In this document: positions 27,371 to 36,211 of the stretch, piece after piece
Numbering within the stretch: the first letter of the stretch is position 1
Layout of the letters: every line of letters begins with the position of its first letter
Source of the DNA: Syntrophobacterales bacterium
GTDB lineage: Bacteria > Desulfobacterota > Syntrophorhabdia > Syntrophorhabdales > Syntrophorhabdaceae
Length of the DNA stretch: 63,096 nt
Reading direction: 5' to 3'
Assembly (NCBI GenBank): GCA_031274925.1
Contig: JAISPL010000045.1
Span: forward strand, 1 to 63,096
Notes under the pieces: model-generated
Databases searched by the model: none
What the model was told of the DNA's origin: nothing
The model's input: the letters and a program-made list of their open reading frames with translations, nothing else
Made by a program: the position numbers and the translations under genes

Positions 27371-27721
27371 TTCATCTTTCGATATCACTTTATCTGAATG
27401 TTTTTAAATATAGGAATTATAATCGTTATGAACATAATCACATGAATCCGCTTGGAAAAACTGCCGTGATTACATCCCAGGCCTTTTTAATTGAGTTCTT
27501 AAGGGCACTGAAAAACTGAGCAAAGACATCCTGTTTCTTGAAGGAACCAATGATTAGCAAATTCAATGCGCTTGTATATGGCAGGGAAACGTTAATATAA
27601 GACGCATAAAAATAATCACAGCGCCAAGACATATCCATCTGCGGATATGTCTCGTGTCATCATTTGACCGGCTGCCGCGTTAGAAAAATATCACCATGAA
27701 GAGGCTTGTCAAATTTTAACA
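27371..27721. other. Intergenic stretch between repeat A and the Lon-type gene
   Basis: 351 nt. A 66-codon minus-strand frame is present but has no family resemblance. Nothing else seen. Confidence 0.35.
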
Positions 27722-30160
27722 TCATGATTTTTGATCCTCGGCGGGCGGTTTGGAGACAAGGCCCTTACCCTTCTTCTCTTTCTTTCTCTCAAGGGCCGCC
27801 GAAATTTCAGCAAGCCTCTTCATTACAAGGTTATTGATCGTTCCTTCGGGATACGTACCGTCTTCCCTCAATTCCCCCGCAGACATGCCGGTCAGTATCT
27901 CCAGACCTTCTTCCATCTCATCAATGGCATATACGGAGAACCGTCCGGTTTCTACCGCCTCACATATGTCTCCCCGAAGCATGAGATTCTTCACGTTTCG
28001 CTTCGGTATGATCACACCATTGCTCCCGTCAAGCCCCCGCATCTTGCAAAGATCGAAAAAACCCTCTATCTTCTGATTCACCCCGCCTATGGGTTGGACA
28101 TCCCCATTCTGGTCCATGGAGCCTGTTACCGCAAAACCTTGCTTCACAGGCACGCCGGAGATGCTGGAGAGGAGCGCGTACAACTCGGCGCATGTGGCGC
28201 TGTCGCCTTCAATCATTTCATAAAGCTGTTCAAAAGTAATAAACGCGGAGAGACTGATAGGCCCTTTTATCGCATACTTGGCTCCAAGGTAGCTCGAAAT
28301 AATGAATATCGCCTTCTCGTGGATCTTGCCGCTCATTTTGGTCTCGCGCTCAATGTTGACAATTCCGGCCTTTCCGATATAAGTCCGAGCCGTTATCCGC
28401 GATGGTTTCCCGAAACTGTAATCACCCATATCGAGAACAGCAAGGCCGTTGATCTGGCCCACTTTCTTATCTGTCGTGTCGATTATCAGCGTATCTTCAA
28501 GGATCATCTCTCTGATTCTCTCTTCCACCCTGTTCACGCGGAATACCTTTTCGTCGATTGCCTTCGTCACGTGCAAAGCGCTTATCACATCCGAATCCGC
28601 TTTCTTTGCCCAATAGTGCGACTCACGTATAAGGTCACGGATGGCGCTCATTTTGGTCGAAAGCTTGTCTTGACTGTCCGCATACCGCGAGCTCACCTCT
28701 ATGATCCTGGCGACACCGCTCCTGTCGACGGGCAGGAGATTTTCCTTCTTCTGGCATTGGGCGACAAAAACCGCGTATTTCTCCATATTTTCAGAGGTAC
28801 GGTCCATTCGGCTGTCAAAATCAGCCTTTACTTTGAATAATTCCCTGGATTCCTCGTCATATGTATATAGGAGGTAATAAACGTACTGATTTCCGGTGAG
28901 AATGACCTTGACATTGAGGGGGATCGATTCCGGTTTCAGCGAGGTGGTGCTTATCAGTCTATATTGTTCCAGGACATCCTCGATTTTGATTTCCCGGTTC
29001 TTGAGGGCCCGCTTCAGGGCATCATATGAAAAAGCATTCTTGAAAAGCTCCGTGGCGTCGACGACGAGATAGCCGCCATTCGCCCTGTGAACCGAACCGG
29101 CTTTGATCATGGTAAAATCGGTAGATGCCATCCCGTAAGTCACTTTATGCTCAATCCTTCCGAAAAGATTGAGGTACGTGGGATTGCTCTCAAAGACCAC
29201 GGGAGCGCCTTTATTCTCGCCGTTATTGACCATGACGTTCACCGAGTATTTCATGAACGAAGGTTCCTGTTTCGGTATATTGAGAAGAGGGAGGGCCGAA
29301 GGTTGCTCCTCAGTCGTCTTGAACTCGTCGAGGTGGGAGATGATTTCCTCTTTTACGTCCTCAAGATAGGAGGCTATTTTCGGCCGGTCTTTATATTTCA
29401 GCTTGAGGGTTTCGATGAAGGGACCCACCAGTTCAAGGCCGATCATTCTTTCAAGGCTGATAAGCATATCTCTCACGAGTTTTTCTGCGTCCCGAAGGAT
29501 TCTCACCACATCGTTGAGTTTCTCCTGGAACATTTTCCCCGTTTCTTCCATCTTCTTTCTGGTCAGCTCATCCAGGACATCAAACTCTTCTTTTGTGAGG
29601 GCTTCGCCGTTTTCCCTGATGGGGGTAATAAGGACACCGCTCGGCCCCCGCTTCACGCTGAAGCCTCTTGATTTGGCCTCCTCGTCGAGCCTCGACAGGT
29701 ACTCATTTTGCTTTTGCTGGAAATCATCAACGATCTTGCTTCTTTGTATCTCGAATTCTTTTGATTCAAATGCCTTGGGAATCTCGATCCTCAGAGCGCC
29801 TATGAAGTCGCTCATCTCCTTCTGAAAAATAACGCCATGTCCCGGATCCAGAGAAATGGCACTGGAGGCATCAGGAGTCTTGAAATTATAGACGTAACAC
29901 CAGTCCTCAGGCGTAGCTTCTCTTGCCGCCTTTTCGGTGAGGAGCGTGGTAATGGTGGTCATCTTCCCTGTGCCGCTCTCTCCCAGAGCAAAAATGTTGA
30001 ATCCGTCACTGTTTATGCCGAGGCCGAAATCAAGGGCTTTCAACGCCTTTTCCTGGCCGATCATACCGCTGAAGTCAACAATATCCTGCGTAGTGTTGAA
30101 TTTAAAAAACTCAGGGTCGCACTTCCGATATATATCTTTAGAATTAAGTTTCGTGATCAT
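27722..30160 (-). CDS. ATP-dependent Lon-family protease, LonB/AAA_32 type
   Basis: 812 aa. An N-terminal AAA domain carries Walker A GESGTGKMTT (residues ~59-68), with a long coiled-coil insertion (~120-280, rich in E/K/L). The VHRANGGYLVVDATELF segment follows, and a C-terminal Lon protease domain has catalytic Ser in EGDSATCAELYALLS and catalytic Lys in QPIGGVNQKIEGFF. This is the bacterial LonB-like or YcbZ-related class, which degrades damaged or regulatory proteins in the cytosol. It is monocistronic and flanked on both sides by copies of the ~100-bp repeat in the same orientation. Confidence 0.92.
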   Translation of the reverse strand: MITKLNSKDIYRKCDPEFFKFNTTQDIVDFSGMIGQEKALKALDFGLGINSDGFNIFALGESGTGKMTTITTLLTEKAAREATPEDWCYVYNFKTPDASSAISLDPGHGVIFQKEMSDFIGALRIEIPKAFESKEFEIQRSKIVDDFQQKQNEYLSRLDEEAKSRGFSVKRGPSGVLITPIRENGEALTKEEFDVLDELTRKKMEETGKMFQEKLNDVVRILRDAEKLVRDMLISLERMIGLELVGPFIETLKLKYKDRPKIASYLEDVKEEIISHLDEFKTTEEQPSALPLLNIPKQEPSFMKYSVNVMVNNGENKGAPVVFESNPTYLNLFGRIEHKVTYGMASTDFTMIKAGSVHRANGGYLVVDATELFKNAFSYDALKRALKNREIKIEDVLEQYRLISTTSLKPESIPLNVKVILTGNQYVYYLLYTYDEESRELFKVKADFDSRMDRTSENMEKYAVFVAQCQKKENLLPVDRSGVARIIEVSSRYADSQDKLSTKMSAIRDLIRESHYWAKKADSDVISALHVTKAIDEKVFRVNRVEERIREMILEDTLIIDTTDKKVGQINGLAVLDMGDYSFGKPSRITARTYIGKAGIVNIERETKMSGKIHEKAIFIISSYLGAKYAIKGPISLSAFITFEQLYEMIEGDSATCAELYALLSSISGVPVKQGFAVTGSMDQNGDVQPIGGVNQKIEGFFDLCKMRGLDGSNGVIIPKRNVKNLMLRGDICEAVETGRFSVYAIDEMEEGLEILTGMSAGELREDGTYPEGTINNLVMKRLAEISAALERKKEKKGKGLVSKPPAEDQKS

Positions 30161-30230
30161 TTGACAGGTCTCCTTATTTCATGTCCCGCGCTAAGATACG
30201 ATTTAAGGTGCGAGCACTTTGCGTCCCTCA

Positions 30231-30339
30231 TTTAATCTCTACTGGTCTAATTCCCCGCCCCGTGAGGCATGCGTTTGCCTAAAGTCAGTCGTAAGCCCCG
30301 CGGGATACCCAGCCGCTTAGGGGGGGGCGGGAGGTTCGT
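30231..30339 (-). repeat. Dispersed ~100-bp palindromic repeat, copy B
   Basis: Same family and orientation as copy A: TTTAATCTCTACTGGTCTAA (start), then CCCCGCCC, AGTCAGTCGTAA and GGAGGTTCGTT at the far end. It lies between the downstream SDR gene and the lon-type gene start. Confidence 0.85.
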
Positions 30340-30400
30340 TTTAATACCTTGTCCCGCTGCAGCCAAATCTTTCGAGTAAAGAATCCGCTTTTTAAACTCC

Positions 30401-31156
30401 TTATCTCATCCAGCTCCCGCCGGTAACACAGATCGTCTGACCAGTTATATATTCGCCTTCATCGGATACGAGAAAAACGACCGTGTTTGCCACGTCCTCC
30501 GGGGTCCCTTTCCTGGGATAGGGTATATTCTCGTACATCCTTTCGATTTCCTCCTCGGGATAGATGCGGGGGATGAATTCGTTATAAATGAAGCTGGGCG
30601 CAATGGAGTTCACCGTCACACAATTGGGCGCAGCCTCCATGGCGAGGCACCTTGTAAAGGCCATCACTCCCGCCTTCGCCGCAGCATAATGGGCGTGACC
30701 AGCCTTGAGCCCCATGAACCCCGCAACGGAAGTAATGTTCACTATACGGCCCCCATTTTGCGTGATCATGGAGGGTATCACCGCCCTGCAGAAATAAAAA
30801 GTCCCTCTGAGGGAAGTATTAATCACCGTATCCCACATCTCGTCCGTCATATCCACCACCTGCGACGGACGGTTGGTTCCGGCGTTATTTATAAGTATAT
30901 CCACGCGGCCGAATCTTTCGAGAGTTCTCACGACCGCCTCCTCCACTTCCTCTTTTTTGGTTACGTCGCACTTAAGCCCCAAAGTGGACACACCGTATTC
31001 CGCCAGAATGGCCTCGGCCACGCTGACGGACCGCTCTTCATGGACGTCTGTTATAACCACGTGCGCCCCTTCTTTTGCCAATACACGGGCAACAGCCTGA
31101 CCTATACCCGCACCCGCCGCTGCCGTGACCAGCGCTACCTTGCCGCTAAGTCTCAT
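30401..31156 (-). CDS. SDR-family oxidoreductase, FabG-like
   Basis: 251 aa from the ATG at MRLSGKV, chosen because AGGAGGCGGAAT precedes it; an upstream in-frame ATG would add 44 non-homologous residues. The cofactor loop TAAAGAGIGQAVA has Ala where the first Gly of TGxxxGIG is usual. NNAGTN, TSVAGFMGLK and YAAAKAG supply the structural Asn and the catalytic Ser, Tyr and Lys. The GEYITGQTICVTGGSWMR tail is typical. It probably reduces or oxidises a hydroxyacyl or carbonyl substrate; substrate unknown. Stands alone on its strand. Confidence 0.88.
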   Translation of the reverse strand: MRLSGKVALVTAAAGAGIGQAVARVLAKEGAHVVITDVHEERSVSVAEAILAEYGVSTLGLKCDVTKKEEVEEAVVRTLERFGRVDILINNAGTNRPSQVVDMTDEMWDTVINTSLRGTFYFCRAVIPSMITQNGGRIVNITSVAGFMGLKAGHAHYAAAKAGVMAFTRCLAMEAAPNCVTVNSIAPSFIYNEFIPRIYPEEEIERMYENIPYPRKGTPEDVANTVVFLVSDEGEYITGQTICVTGGSWMR

Positions 31157-31697
31157 ATTCCGCCTCCTATCCATATCATATACAAAAATTTCCCTAAGGC
31201 TCAAGAAGAAAACATGGACAGATCCGGTTTTCGGCTGACAGTCAGATGGGCTTTGAGGACTATAGGCCCCCAGCAGAACCACCCTCAAGGCAGCGGAAGA
31301 ACAACAGAACGCATGGATTCATTTATACCTTAAGTCTCTTTTCGATAAACTGCAGGAGAAAATTGCAGGCATAGCGGCAGAGTATTATTATAGGACTTAT
31401 TCGCCGGGCTTCCGTATCCCTATATACCAGAATAATGGTTCCATTCCAGTCAAACCCTGCCCCCTGACATTATAGAGGGAAACATGCCGCACATTGCCGG
31501 CAGAGCTGACGAAAGCATCCAAACCTGTCAGTCTAAGTATATAAGCCGCCTCGTCATCCTCGGCAACGTTCCGGCCCTTTATGCGGCGGCATGAGCAAGA
31601 ACGGGTAAATAAAAGATGTACACGCTCAGGACCAGGGCAGGCAGCTTGCGGCAGATTAAGAAAATATGAAAATTTTCTTAATCTGGAGATAGTATCG

Positions 31698-31743
31698 ACG
31701 GAGGAATTCTTGGCTTTTCTGGGATTGCTTTTGCAACCCCGCA
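31698..31743 (+). repeat. Imperfect direct repeat, copy 1, upstream of the V4R gene
   Basis: 46 bp beginning ACGGAGGAATTCTTGG and ending CCCCGCA. It matches a copy at 32537-32583 at roughly 85 percent. Both copies, read in the frame ACG GAG GAA TTC, encode TEEFLxFxGLLL. Confidence 0.6.
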
Positions 31744-31874
31744 GCTTCCTGACGGAATGAGTTTCATAATATTTTAAATTCTATCGAACTTTTTTGATAA
31801 AATGTCAAATTTTCTACAAATTTTTCATCGTTACATATTGACTGCTAAGCATAAAATATAGTAAAAGAGTTCGA

Positions 31875-31890
31875 GTTATCTATAGATAAC
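31875..31890. promoter_or_regulatory. 16-bp perfect palindrome upstream of the V4R gene
   Basis: GTTATCTATAGATAAC is fully self-complementary and lies 58 nt before the V4R start codon. It may be an operator for a dimeric regulator; the regulator is not identified. Confidence 0.4.
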
Positions 31891-31948
31891 GGATACATAA
31901 ACCACTCTGCCATATGGATACCAACCGCACAAAAAAGGAGATGATTTT

Positions 31949-32464
31949 ATGAGAAAGTACCAATTCAGAGGGGAACTTATCGGCGACGTGAACTTAGGCA
32001 GACCTAATCTTGGCGTTCAGATTGATGTGGAAATTTACCGATTGATGCAGTTTACCCTGCGCGATATTCTGGAAGAAAGATACGGCTCCGACGCAGCGGA
32101 TGAAGTGTTCAGAGGCGCGGGGAGGCTTGCCGGAAATGAATTTTATAAAAATTTAGTCCATCCCGCCGAAACATTGGATGAATTTATCTCAAAGGTTCAA
32201 AGTGCTTTAATAGAAAAGAAGATCGGCGTTTTACGTATTGAGGAAGTGGACGTAAACGTAAGCAGAATCATACTCACCGTGGATGAGGACCTTGATTGTT
32301 CTGGTTTGCCTGAACTTGACTACGAAGCATGTCTTTACGACGAGGGATTTATATCCGCGCTCTTTGATTGCTTCACAAAAGAAAAATGGACGGCGAAGGA
32401 AATTGATTGCTGGTGCACAGGATCTCGGACTTGTCGTTTTATTGTAACAAAGAATTGGATTTAA
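31949..32464 (+). CDS. V4R (4-vinyl reductase) domain protein
   Basis: 171 aa, essentially one V4R domain. Recognisable parts are YGSDAADEVFRGAGRLAGNEFY in the first half and the cysteine-rich core CSGLPELDYEACLYDEGFIS ... CWCTGSRTCRF at the C-terminus. V4R domains bind small hydrophobic or aromatic ligands and occur in regulators such as XylR/DmpR and in BchJ. As a free-standing domain it may be a ligand sensor or carrier. It is preceded by AAAAAAGGAGATG and by a palindrome, and flanked by direct repeats. Confidence 0.82.
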   Translation: MRKYQFRGELIGDVNLGRPNLGVQIDVEIYRLMQFTLRDILEERYGSDAADEVFRGAGRLAGNEFYKNLVHPAETLDEFISKVQSALIEKKIGVLRIEEVDVNVSRIILTVDEDLDCSGLPELDYEACLYDEGFISALFDCFTKEKWTAKEIDCWCTGSRTCRFIVTKNWI

Positions 32465-32503
32465 GACGACCTGAAACTGACATGAACAACCAAAACGCAA
32501 GCA

Positions 32504-32641
32504 ATGGAGGGGGGGGAAAAGGATAAACCATATTCCACGGAGGAATTCTTAGATTTTATGGGATTGCTTTTGTCAATCCCGCACTATGTATCTTATAAGC
32601 TTTACAATCATATTTCGTACCCTGTTTCGGTCCGCCTGTGA
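32504..32641 (+). CDS. Possible 45-aa protein downstream of the V4R gene
   Basis: ATG GAG followed by a Gly/Lys-rich start and the repeat-encoded segment STEEFLDFMGLLLSIP, then YKLYNHISYPVSVRL. It begins 40 nt after the V4R stop. The relationship to the upstream repeat copy, which encodes a similar stretch, is the only support. Could be a remnant. Confidence 0.25.
   Translation: MEGGEKDKPYSTEEFLDFMGLLLSIPHYVSYKLYNHISYPVSVRL
32537..32583 (+). repeat. Imperfect direct repeat, copy 2, downstream of the V4R gene
   Basis: 47 bp starting ACGGAGGAATTCTTAGATTT and ending AATCCCGCA, matching 31698-31743. The two copies bracket the V4R gene at a distance of 840 nt. The region 32642-32997 beyond it holds nothing recognisable. 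Confidence 0.6.
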
Positions 32642-32997
32642 TCATGCCCTATTGGCCGACTATCTGCCCGGCCTTCTCCTTGATACAAACCAAATAGTTT
32701 CAGATATTTGCCGCGAAATGGGATAATATCCAAGAGCGGCTCGGTGGCTTCGCCTGCTTCAGAAATTATCCGCAAGAATATGCCCGCATCTTTTGAGACA
32801 TTTTTTTGCCACACATATTTACAACGAGACAGGCGACTTAAACGCCCTGTGAGAAACAATGGGACATGCCAACTTCAGATTAAAAAAAATCTATACCCAA
32901 TTATCGGAGGATCACGAGAGAGAAGTTGTTGAAAAGGGGCTGATGTTGTGACATGTTGTTACAACTATCAAACCCCCTGTCCCGTAACTCATTGAAA

Positions 32998-33074
32998 TGG
33001 TGGAGCTGATGGGGATCGAACCCACGAACCTCTTGACTGCCAGTCAAGCGCTCTCCCAGTTGAGCTACAGCCCC
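32998..33074 (-). tRNA. tRNA-Ala (GGC)
   Basis: Minus-strand cloverleaf: acceptor GGGGCTG pairs with CAGCTCC and includes G3-U70, the alanine identity pair. The anticodon stem CTTGA/TCAAG holds loop CTGGCAG (anticodon GGC), and the T loop is TTCGATC. The 3' CCA is encoded (32998-33000). It reads GCC and GCU codons. Confidence 0.96.
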
Positions 33075-33176
33075 AGTGGCTATTTTATAACAGCATCCCG
33101 TCTGATTGTCAACACGCAGTTTTCCATGGAGCTTGGGGCTTCTCACCCCGCCAAGGCATCTCTCATGGAAAAGACT

Positions 33177-33935
33177 CTAATTAGACTTCGCGGCCCTCTT
33201 TTTCGGCCCCATCGTCTTGACAACGTAGTTGCAACCCCTTAAAATATGCTTCTTTGCGATTTTTTCGGCCCGCCCTTTATCTCCTTTTTTTATCGCATCA
33301 AGCATTCTCCCGTGGTCTTGGATGTATGTGAGTCTGCCTTTCGCGTGGAAGAGCGGTCTACCGTATCTCGCCATATAGTCTCTGAGGGCACCTATCATGT
33401 TGCAGAGCTTCGGACTACGGGTAGCCTTGTAGACCATCTCGTGAAATTCCGCATTTAATTCGGTAAACCTTTCCAGATCTTTTTCCGCCAGCGCCTGGTA
33501 GGATAACTCCACATTTTTCTCCATGTCCGCGATAAACTCAGGTGTGACATATTCCGTTGCCATTGAGACAGCATAGCTTTCAAGTGCGGCTCTGATCCCG
33601 AAGGTCTCCCTCACCTCCTCCCCGGACGTCATGCTGACTCTGAATCCCCGCAAGGGAAGTCTCTCCAGGAAGCCCCTATGTTCCAGCGTCATCATCGCCT
33701 CTCTTACGGGTATCCTGCTTGTCTTGAACTGCTCTGACAGTTCCTGTTCAATGACCCTCTCGCCAGGTTTAAGCTGTCCACTGACAATTGCGCTCTTGAG
33801 GGCGTCGAAAATCATTTCTCCGGTGGACCGCTTTCTGACTGACTCGGCCACTTTCGGAATTTCTTCTTTCCTGTAGTTAACCTCCTTCTTTTCTTTTTCG
33901 TCACAACTTCTGCCTTTGGCATTCTCCTTTCTCAT
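33177..33935 (-). CDS. GntR-family regulator with FCD domain (FadR subfamily)
   Basis: 252 aa. After a charged N-terminal extension, the winged HTH occupies ~35-100 (SGQLKPGERVIEQELSEQFK, TSRIPVREAMMTLEHRGFLERLP), followed by the all-helical FCD effector domain (~110-235) with FHEMVYKATRS carrying family metal or ligand residues. Such regulators respond to organic acids. GTATAC-type palindromes upstream suggest self-regulation. It stands alone between the tRNA-Ala gene and the Trp-related group. Confidence 0.92.
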   Translation of the reverse strand: MRKENAKGRSCDEKEKKEVNYRKEEIPKVAESVRKRSTGEMIFDALKSAIVSGQLKPGERVIEQELSEQFKTSRIPVREAMMTLEHRGFLERLPLRGFRVSMTSGEEVRETFGIRAALESYAVSMATEYVTPEFIADMEKNVELSYQALAEKDLERFTELNAEFHEMVYKATRSPKLCNMIGALRDYMARYGRPLFHAKGRLTYIQDHGRMLDAIKKGDKGRAEKIAKKHILRGCNYVVKTMGPKKRAAKSN

Positions 33936-33991
33936 TTCGGCACAACCCCCTTAAACATTCGCATATCCCCTCTGCAGGGACTATTTGCATA

Positions 33992-34042
33992 GTATACAAC
34001 ATTTGGCGGCCAATGTGTAGAATTAGTGTCATTTGTGTATAC
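33992..34042. promoter_or_regulatory. Paired GTATAC palindromes upstream of the GntR gene
   Basis: AGTATACAACA (core 33992-33997) and TTTGTGTATACGA (core 34037-34042), about 60-105 nt upstream of the gene start, arranged as GTATACAA ... TTTGTGTATAC. They fit the TTGTATACAA-type FCD operators known for related GntR proteins; autoregulation is inference. Confidence 0.4.
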
Positions 34043-34080
34043 GACCGGCATCAGGTCTCTAAAGCCAAGTCTAAAGAAAA

Positions 34081-34180
34081 ATGAACCTCCCGCCGCAAGC
34101 GGGGTATCCCAGGGTTTACGACTGACTATCAGACAGCGCGCTCTTTCAAGGGGCGGGGAATTAGACCCGTAGAGATTAAA
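34081..34180 (+). repeat. Dispersed ~100-bp palindromic repeat, copy C
   Basis: Plus-strand copy: ATGAACCTCCCGCCGCAAGC at one end with a CCGC/GCGG hairpin, GGTTTACGACTGACTAT in the middle, GGGGCGGGGAATTAGACCC and AGATTAAA at the other end. It lies between the GntR gene start and the iorB end. Confidence 0.85.
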
Positions 34181-34372
34181 GTTCCTTATCTTTGCGGCAA
34201 ATGATTTTGGTGATGTCTTGATATCTTGATGCCCTGAAGAATAGTATTCTATCCTGAAATAGGATTTTCAGTTTTTATGATAGAAAAAAAGCATCATGCT
34301 TGATATGCTTATGATATGCGGAGCTCAAAGGCGGAGTACATAAAGATTTGCAGATGACTTAAGGTCTGCTCC

Positions 34373-34945
34373 TTATGTTTTCCGGTATTGTCTCAGGTTG
34401 TCACCCCAGGCGCATCCCTCACGGAATACCTCCAGGTTCTTTTCCGCCACCCTCTTATGAACCTTTTCTCCGATGGTCTTCATGATGTTCTCTTCTGTAT
34501 AGGGCGCTATTGCAAGACGGGAGAAAAATCCGAGAACCGCCATGTTGGAGGCCTGGATCATTCCCAACTGTTTTGCCAGGGCGTCGGCATCAATGAGGTA
34601 CGAGATTGTTTTCCGGCCCATGAGCAATTCGGTAACCGCATCAGGGAGTTTTTTCTTATCCGTGTTGATAACGACAAGCGCTCCTTTCCCGAGGAAACGG
34701 AGGTTCCTGTAAAATTCACTCTCTTCAAAAGCAAGGAGTATACCGGCATTTTCCGCACCTATGAGGGGACTTCTGAAATTACCGATCTTTACAAGGGAAA
34801 CGACCGAGCCGCCTCTCTGGCTCATGCCGTACTCATCCGACGCCATGGCGCTTAGGCCTGCTTTTATGGCAGTCTCCATGAGGATCGTTGAAGCCATGAG
34901 CACGCCCCTTCCTCCTATTCCCGCACATACGATTTCAAGATTCAT
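34373..34945 (-). CDS. iorB: Indolepyruvate:ferredoxin oxidoreductase beta-type subunit (IorB)
   Basis: 190 aa, the length of IorB or the gamma domain of 2-oxoacid:ferredoxin oxidoreductases. The N-terminus EIVCAGIGGRGVLMASTILMET and the segment SDEYGMSQRGGSVVSLVKIG are characteristic of the subunit that binds coenzyme A. With a full IorA it oxidises arylpyruvates to aryl-acetyl-CoA, or the reverse in biosynthesis. Here its partner is an unusually short IorA-like protein. It is the last gene of the group led by trpB2. Confidence 0.9.
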   Translation of the reverse strand: MNLEIVCAGIGGRGVLMASTILMETAIKAGLSAMASDEYGMSQRGGSVVSLVKIGNFRSPLIGAENAGILLAFEESEFYRNLRFLGKGALVVINTDKKKLPDAVTELLMGRKTISYLIDADALAKQLGMIQASNMAVLGFFSRLAIAPYTEENIMKTIGEKVHKRVAEKNLEVFREGCAWGDNLRQYRKT

Positions 34946-34968
34946 AAACCCCCTGCTCCCTTTTAAGC

Positions 34969-36207
34969 CTACACAATGCCCTTGTAAAAGAGCACGGTCA
35001 TTTCATTGCTGTCTTTAAAACGCTCTATCTCCGCCGGATTGTCAATATGGAAAAACACCCTGCACCCGCACGCCTCCATAATGCGCTGCATCTCGTTTTC
35101 TCTGGTGGCAGCGAGTATGAGGAGCACGTAAGCTGAGCCATTATACATGGTGTTCACGAGGGCAGGCATGCCGGCCTGAAAAAAATAGTCCTCAAAGGTA
35201 ACGGCGAGTATCTTTATACCAGGCTCTTTCTTCTTTACCCCGTGGGCCATATTGATCGAAGACGCCGCTCCCAGCGTGTCCCGGATCACTTTGAAACCGT
35301 ACATGATCTCCTCCGGCTTCGTTTTTGTCTTAGCACCGAAGGCGGGTCCCCGTATTATCTTCGAGCGGTCGCTTATCTGGAGCTCAATAATAGGGTAAGA
35401 CCCCTCGGCTATGAAAACCTCGTCCATGTCCGCCAAGAACGCCTCTATAAGCTTCAAAGGGAGGGGAAATACGGTGGAGAGACAGAGCATGCTCGCATCA
35501 TCGTCAAAAAATTCAGCCGCAGACCTGGTGTACGTAATAATGCCGGTCCCACCTTTCTTCGTGATCACATTGCCTTCGTAAGCCTCAAACTCTTCCCTGA
35601 TTTTTTCAATTTTTTCATTGAGCTGCCTGTGCAGGTCGTATCTGAATTTCGGCGTTGCCGCCCACCGGTCCGGGTTCTTGATAAAATTCGCCTCACGGAT
35701 CTCGTGTGAACGGGTCCCCGTCTTCCGGTCCGGCCCGCCTACGCCCCGTATACTCTCGCCAGGATGGATGGCGGACTGAATCACTACGGGGATTTCATAC
35801 TTCTCCGATATGGCATATCCGAAACGGACGGCCCGCGCAAGCTCCTCTGCCCCTTCTGCTACCAGGACGGGTAGTTTGGAGAACAGCCCGACAGGCGTGG
35901 CTTCTTCCTCTATCTCCCTCATACAGAGTACGAGAAAACCTCCCGTAATGCCAATATATGCAGAGCTCATCACAGGGTCCAGGGCATCGTAGAGGCCTTC
36001 AGTGGAGAAGATACACGCCCCTCTCTTGGCCGTACAACTCCCTGTAAGGGCAAGCTCAAAGGCAGTCTTCCCGTCAAGGGAGACTTCGGAGTGCATGAAC
36101 GGATAATCCCCTTCAAGGCTTTTAAGGGTCTTTCCGAGCATCCTGTTGGTGGTATGGATAAGGCGCGCCCCTTCATCAAGGAGCAGCTTCACAACGAATT
36201 CGTACAT
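34969..36207 (-). CDS. IorA-like 2-oxoacid oxidoreductase subunit, short, with degenerate TPP site and no ferredoxin domain
   Basis: 412 aa against about 600 for IorA. The pyrimidine-domain region is recognisable (SEVSLDGKTAFELALTGSCT, KRGACIFSTEGLYDALDPVM) and so is the TPP-domain core FFQAGMPALVNTMYN, corresponding to FFHSGIPALINAVYN in IorA. The cofactor motif is altered: GDSTFF becomes FEDYFF, and the DN that follows becomes AA. The CPxCPH-type motif and the C-terminal two-[4Fe-4S] ferredoxin domain are absent. It ends 4 nt after the aminotransferase gene begins its downstream neighbour spacing, i.e. the two genes are 4 nt apart. It may work with an external ferredoxin and TPP subunit, or have a non-redox role with IorB. 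Alignment from memory. Confidence 0.75.
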   Translation of the reverse strand: MYEFVVKLLLDEGARLIHTTNRMLGKTLKSLEGDYPFMHSEVSLDGKTAFELALTGSCTAKRGACIFSTEGLYDALDPVMSSAYIGITGGFLVLCMREIEEEATPVGLFSKLPVLVAEGAEELARAVRFGYAISEKYEIPVVIQSAIHPGESIRGVGGPDRKTGTRSHEIREANFIKNPDRWAATPKFRYDLHRQLNEKIEKIREEFEAYEGNVITKKGGTGIITYTRSAAEFFDDDASMLCLSTVFPLPLKLIEAFLADMDEVFIAEGSYPIIELQISDRSKIIRGPAFGAKTKTKPEEIMYGFKVIRDTLGAASSINMAHGVKKKEPGIKILAVTFEDYFFQAGMPALVNTMYNGSAYVLLILAATRENEMQRIMEACGCRVFFHIDNPAEIERFKDSNEMTVLFYKGIV

Positions 36208-36211
36208 ACTC

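Larger units (their letters stand above)
31157..31948. other. Intergenic region upstream of the V4R gene
   Basis: 792 nt. It holds a first copy of the imperfect direct repeat described at 31698-31743, and a palindrome at 31875-31890. A 59-codon plus-strand frame (31581-31760) runs through the first repeat and ends STEEFLAFLGLLL..., which may be a gene remnant. Otherwise A/T-rich and empty. Confidence 0.4.
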
